7,237 nucleotides of DNA from Candidatus Izemoplasma sp. (GTDB lineage: Bacteria; Bacillota_I; Bacilli_A; Izemoplasmatales; Izemoplasmataceae). This document shows positions 5,763-7,237 of the stretch, in pieces. Made by a program: the position numbers and the translations under genes. The notes beneath the pieces were generated by a model. It did not search any database, was not told the origin of the DNA, and worked only from the letters and a program-made list of their open reading frames with translations. Every line of letters begins with the position of its first letter. The stretch's first letter is position 1. Location of the stretch: contig SKGI01000132.1 of NCBI GenBank assembly GCA_007117555.1, positions 1-7,237 on the forward strand, read 5' to 3'.

Positions 5763-6494
5763 ATGACAGGGTTATACGCGATTTTTCTATTTATGATTGG
5801 GGCGAGCTTGACGTCATTTTTTGGTGTTGTCGGCAGTCGGGTACCGCGGGGCGAATCGATTAATGGCCGCAGTCATTGTGATGCATGTCAGCGTGAAATA
5901 CCTGCTTATGCACTCATTCCAATTTTAGGTTACATTATGGCACGCGGCCGATGTGGTCATTGTAAACAACGTGTGTCGATACAGTACCCGCTATTTGAAA
6001 CACTCGGAGGCAGTTTGTTTGCGCTCAGTTATCTCATTGCACCAACATTTGATGTGAGTCTATTTAGTATGTTAGTCTTTATTTCAGTGATGTTGATTGG
6101 GCTATTTAGTACGTTAGGTTCAGAGTCACTGCCACAGTCTGTATGGTATGGTGGGCTAGTGCTTTTAGGACTGATGCAACTTATCGAGCCTGTATTTATG
6201 CAGTGGGACAGTATCGTAGCACTGGGTTTAGTCATCGTGTTAGTTGTGATTTGGCAAAAACATCAGGTAAAACAGGCCATTGTGTCACATCCGCTTAAAC
6301 CTTTCGTGCAATCAAGTGCGCTCTGTTTGCTTTTTCTTGGCGGTCTGTATGGATTGATTGCCGTGATGATGAGTGCATTTTTGATAGTTATCCTAAATCG
6401 GATTTTTCCTCACGTAAACATCCGTTTAACGAGTTTGATTAGTTTAGGCATTATCAGTTACGCCATCCGTATGGTTATCGTACTTGCCTTGTAG
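5763..6494 (+). CDS. Prepilin peptidase (ComC/PilD, A24) family protein lacking catalytic aspartates
   Basis: The 243-residue product is a polytopic membrane protein of normal ComC length. After a first membrane segment (about 3-24) comes the cytoplasmic zinc-binding, methyltransferase-associated domain: C39-D-A-C42 and C64-G-H-C67 flanking ALIPILGYIMARGR, then VSIQYPLFETLGG, all closely family-like. Further hydrophobic segments lie at about 82-94, 98-118, 127-146, 150-164, 184-212 and 224-242. In active members the first catalytic Asp lies just before a (L/I)P(D/N) motif and the second is in GxGD. Here the LP motif is LPQ (123-125), its expected Asp position is occupied by Thr117 or nearby residues, and no GxGD exists; the only later Asp is D149. 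Peptidase activity is therefore doubtful. AAGGAG (5748-5753) is 9 bases before the ATG. No clear promoter is seen in the 59-base gap after the gcv terminator, so it may depend on readthrough or an atypical promoter. Confidence 0.85.
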   Translation: MTGLYAIFLFMIGASLTSFFGVVGSRVPRGESINGRSHCDACQREIPAYALIPILGYIMARGRCGHCKQRVSIQYPLFETLGGSLFALSYLIAPTFDVSLFSMLVFISVMLIGLFSTLGSESLPQSVWYGGLVLLGLMQLIEPVFMQWDSIVALGLVIVLVVIWQKHQVKQAIVSHPLKPFVQSSALCLLFLGGLYGLIAVMMSAFLIVILNRIFPHVNIRLTSLISLGIISYAIRMVIVLAL

Positions 6495-6499
6495 TGATG

Positions 6500-6526
6500 A
6501 AAAAAGTCCGCATACAATACGGACTT
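6500..6526 (-). terminator. Rho-independent terminator of ispG (minus strand)
   Basis: Read on the minus strand, AAGTCCG (6526-6520) pairs perfectly with CGGACTT (6510-6504) around a 9-base loop and is followed by six T (6505-6500). On the plus strand the hairpin has no T run, so it is polarised to stop ispG transcripts 6 bases after their stop codon. The plus-strand neighbour, which ends at 6494, has no terminator of its own within the gap. Confidence 0.88.
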
Positions 6527-6532
6527 AAACAA

Positions 6533-7237
6533 CTATTCAAAATATTCTATGACATCAATCAGTGCCTCGAATAACTGATCTTGGGGCACTTTTTTTATAA
6601 TTTTACCTTTCACAAATATCAACCCTTCCCCTTTGCCACCGGCGACACCAATATCCGCATCACGTGCTTCGCCAGGACCGTTGACTGCGCATCCCATCAC
6701 AGCGACCTTGAGTGGTTTGGGATGATCTTTTAAATAAGCTTCAACGCGCGCAAGTAAGGGACCCATTTCATAAGCCAATCGTCCGCAAGTCGGACACGCA
6801 ATAACGTGTGGCATCGCATATAAATCATAAGCAGATAATAACGTTTTAGCGACCTCAAGTTCTTCATGCCTTGGTGCGTGCAAACTAATGCGCATTGTAT
6901 CCCCTATTCCATGATGCAGCAACGTTCCAAGCCCAGCCGCACTAACTATCGTGCCACGCGCTTTAGAGCCAGCCTCTGTGATGCCAATATGTAAGGGGTA
7001 CGCCCATGTTTTTGCGGCGAGTAAATAGCTGTCGACTGCTAAACGCACATCAGAGGCTTTAAGACTGATGACTATATCTTCAAAACCATGTGCCTCAAGT
7101 TTTGCAATGTGTTGTTTAGCACTTTCTACCATAGCGCGTGCTGTCTTTCCATATTGCGCTTCAATAGAAGCATCTAAACTGCCCGCATTCACACCAATCC
7201 GAATGGGTATGCCAGCCTTTTTACAAGCTTCAGCAAC
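6533..7237 (-). CDS. ispG: 4-hydroxy-3-methylbut-2-enyl diphosphate synthase (IspG/GcpE), C-terminal part
   Basis: IspG converts the cyclic diphosphate MEcPP to HMBPP in the MEP isoprenoid pathway using a [4Fe-4S] cluster and an external electron donor. The gene enters from the right edge in frame: 234 C-terminal residues are visible, beginning VAEACKKAG, so roughly a third of the protein lies outside. IRIGVNAGSLD, GITEAGSKARGT and GIGDTMRISL are typical barrel motifs. The cluster ligands are all present: C-x2-C in IACPTCGR, a third Cys 32 residues later in VMGC, and the Glu of CAVNGPGEA seven residues beyond it. The end DADIGVAGGKGEGLIFVKGK is also characteristic. It is convergent with the prepilin peptidase homologue and has its own terminator. 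It indicates that this organism uses the MEP rather than only the mevalonate route. Confidence 0.97.
   Translation of the reverse strand, partial: VAEACKKAGIPIRIGVNAGSLDASIEAQYGKTARAMVESAKQHIAKLEAHGFEDIVISLKASDVRLAVDSYLLAAKTWAYPLHIGITEAGSKARGTIVSAAGLGTLLHHGIGDTMRISLHAPRHEELEVAKTLLSAYDLYAMPHVIACPTCGRLAYEMGPLLARVEAYLKDHPKPLKVAVMGCAVNGPGEARDADIGVAGGKGEGLIFVKGKIIKKVPQDQLFEALIDVIEYFE

Noticed and set aside
6504..6526. Hairpin as a bidirectional terminator also serving the prepilin peptidase homologue
   Set aside because: On the plus strand the 3' arm is followed by AAAC rather than a T run, so it is not an intrinsic terminator in that direction.

Overview
The window looks like ordinary chromosome from a low-to-mid GC Bacillota, most likely Bacilli or a close relative. 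The signs are strong AGGAGG-type ribosome binding sites, TTGAAT/TATAAT promoters, short hairpin-plus-T-run terminators, a glycine decarboxylase split into two genes (GcvPA/GcvPB), a tRNA without encoded CCA, a ComC-type prepilin peptidase homologue and the MEP-pathway enzyme IspG. I cannot name the genus from the sequence. Mobile elements, CRISPR arrays and phage genes were not seen, and no gene-free stretch exceeds 300 bases.

Layout. Bases 1-125 hold the probable end of an upstream gene (frame uncertain) and its terminator. A regulatory region (about 160-275) precedes a FadR-subfamily GntR regulator (292-1011), which ends in a UUCG-loop terminator. A monocistronic tRNA-Leu(CAA) follows (1067-1150), with its own promoter and terminator. 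A sigma-A promoter (1282-1310) and a roughly 60-nt structured leader then drive the four-gene glycine cleavage operon gcvT-gcvH-gcvPA-gcvPB (1378-5664), closed by a 13-bp terminator. A 243-residue protein of the bacterial prepilin peptidase family follows (5763-6494). It converges on the minus-strand 3' part of ispG (6533-7237), which runs off the right edge.

How the genes fit together. GcvPA/GcvPB decarboxylate glycine onto the lipoyl arm of GcvH, and GcvT passes the remaining carbon to tetrahydrofolate. Dihydrolipoamide dehydrogenase and lipoate-attachment enzymes must be encoded elsewhere. The GntR regulator is not in the gcv transcript, because a terminator, a tRNA and a second terminator lie between them; its target is unknown, but its own promoter carries FadR-type operator candidates.

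Most worth a second look: (i) the gcvT leader is almost entirely two interleaved 8-bp helices that can form an H-type pseudoknot reaching into the Shine-Dalgarno sequence, and no canonical glycine riboswitch is visible; (ii) the prepilin peptidase homologue keeps its four zinc-site cysteines but has lost both catalytic aspartates; (iii) the tRNA-Leu has a U-U mismatch in its anticodon stem; (iv) two GT-N3-AC operator-like elements lie about five helical turns apart upstream of the GntR gene.
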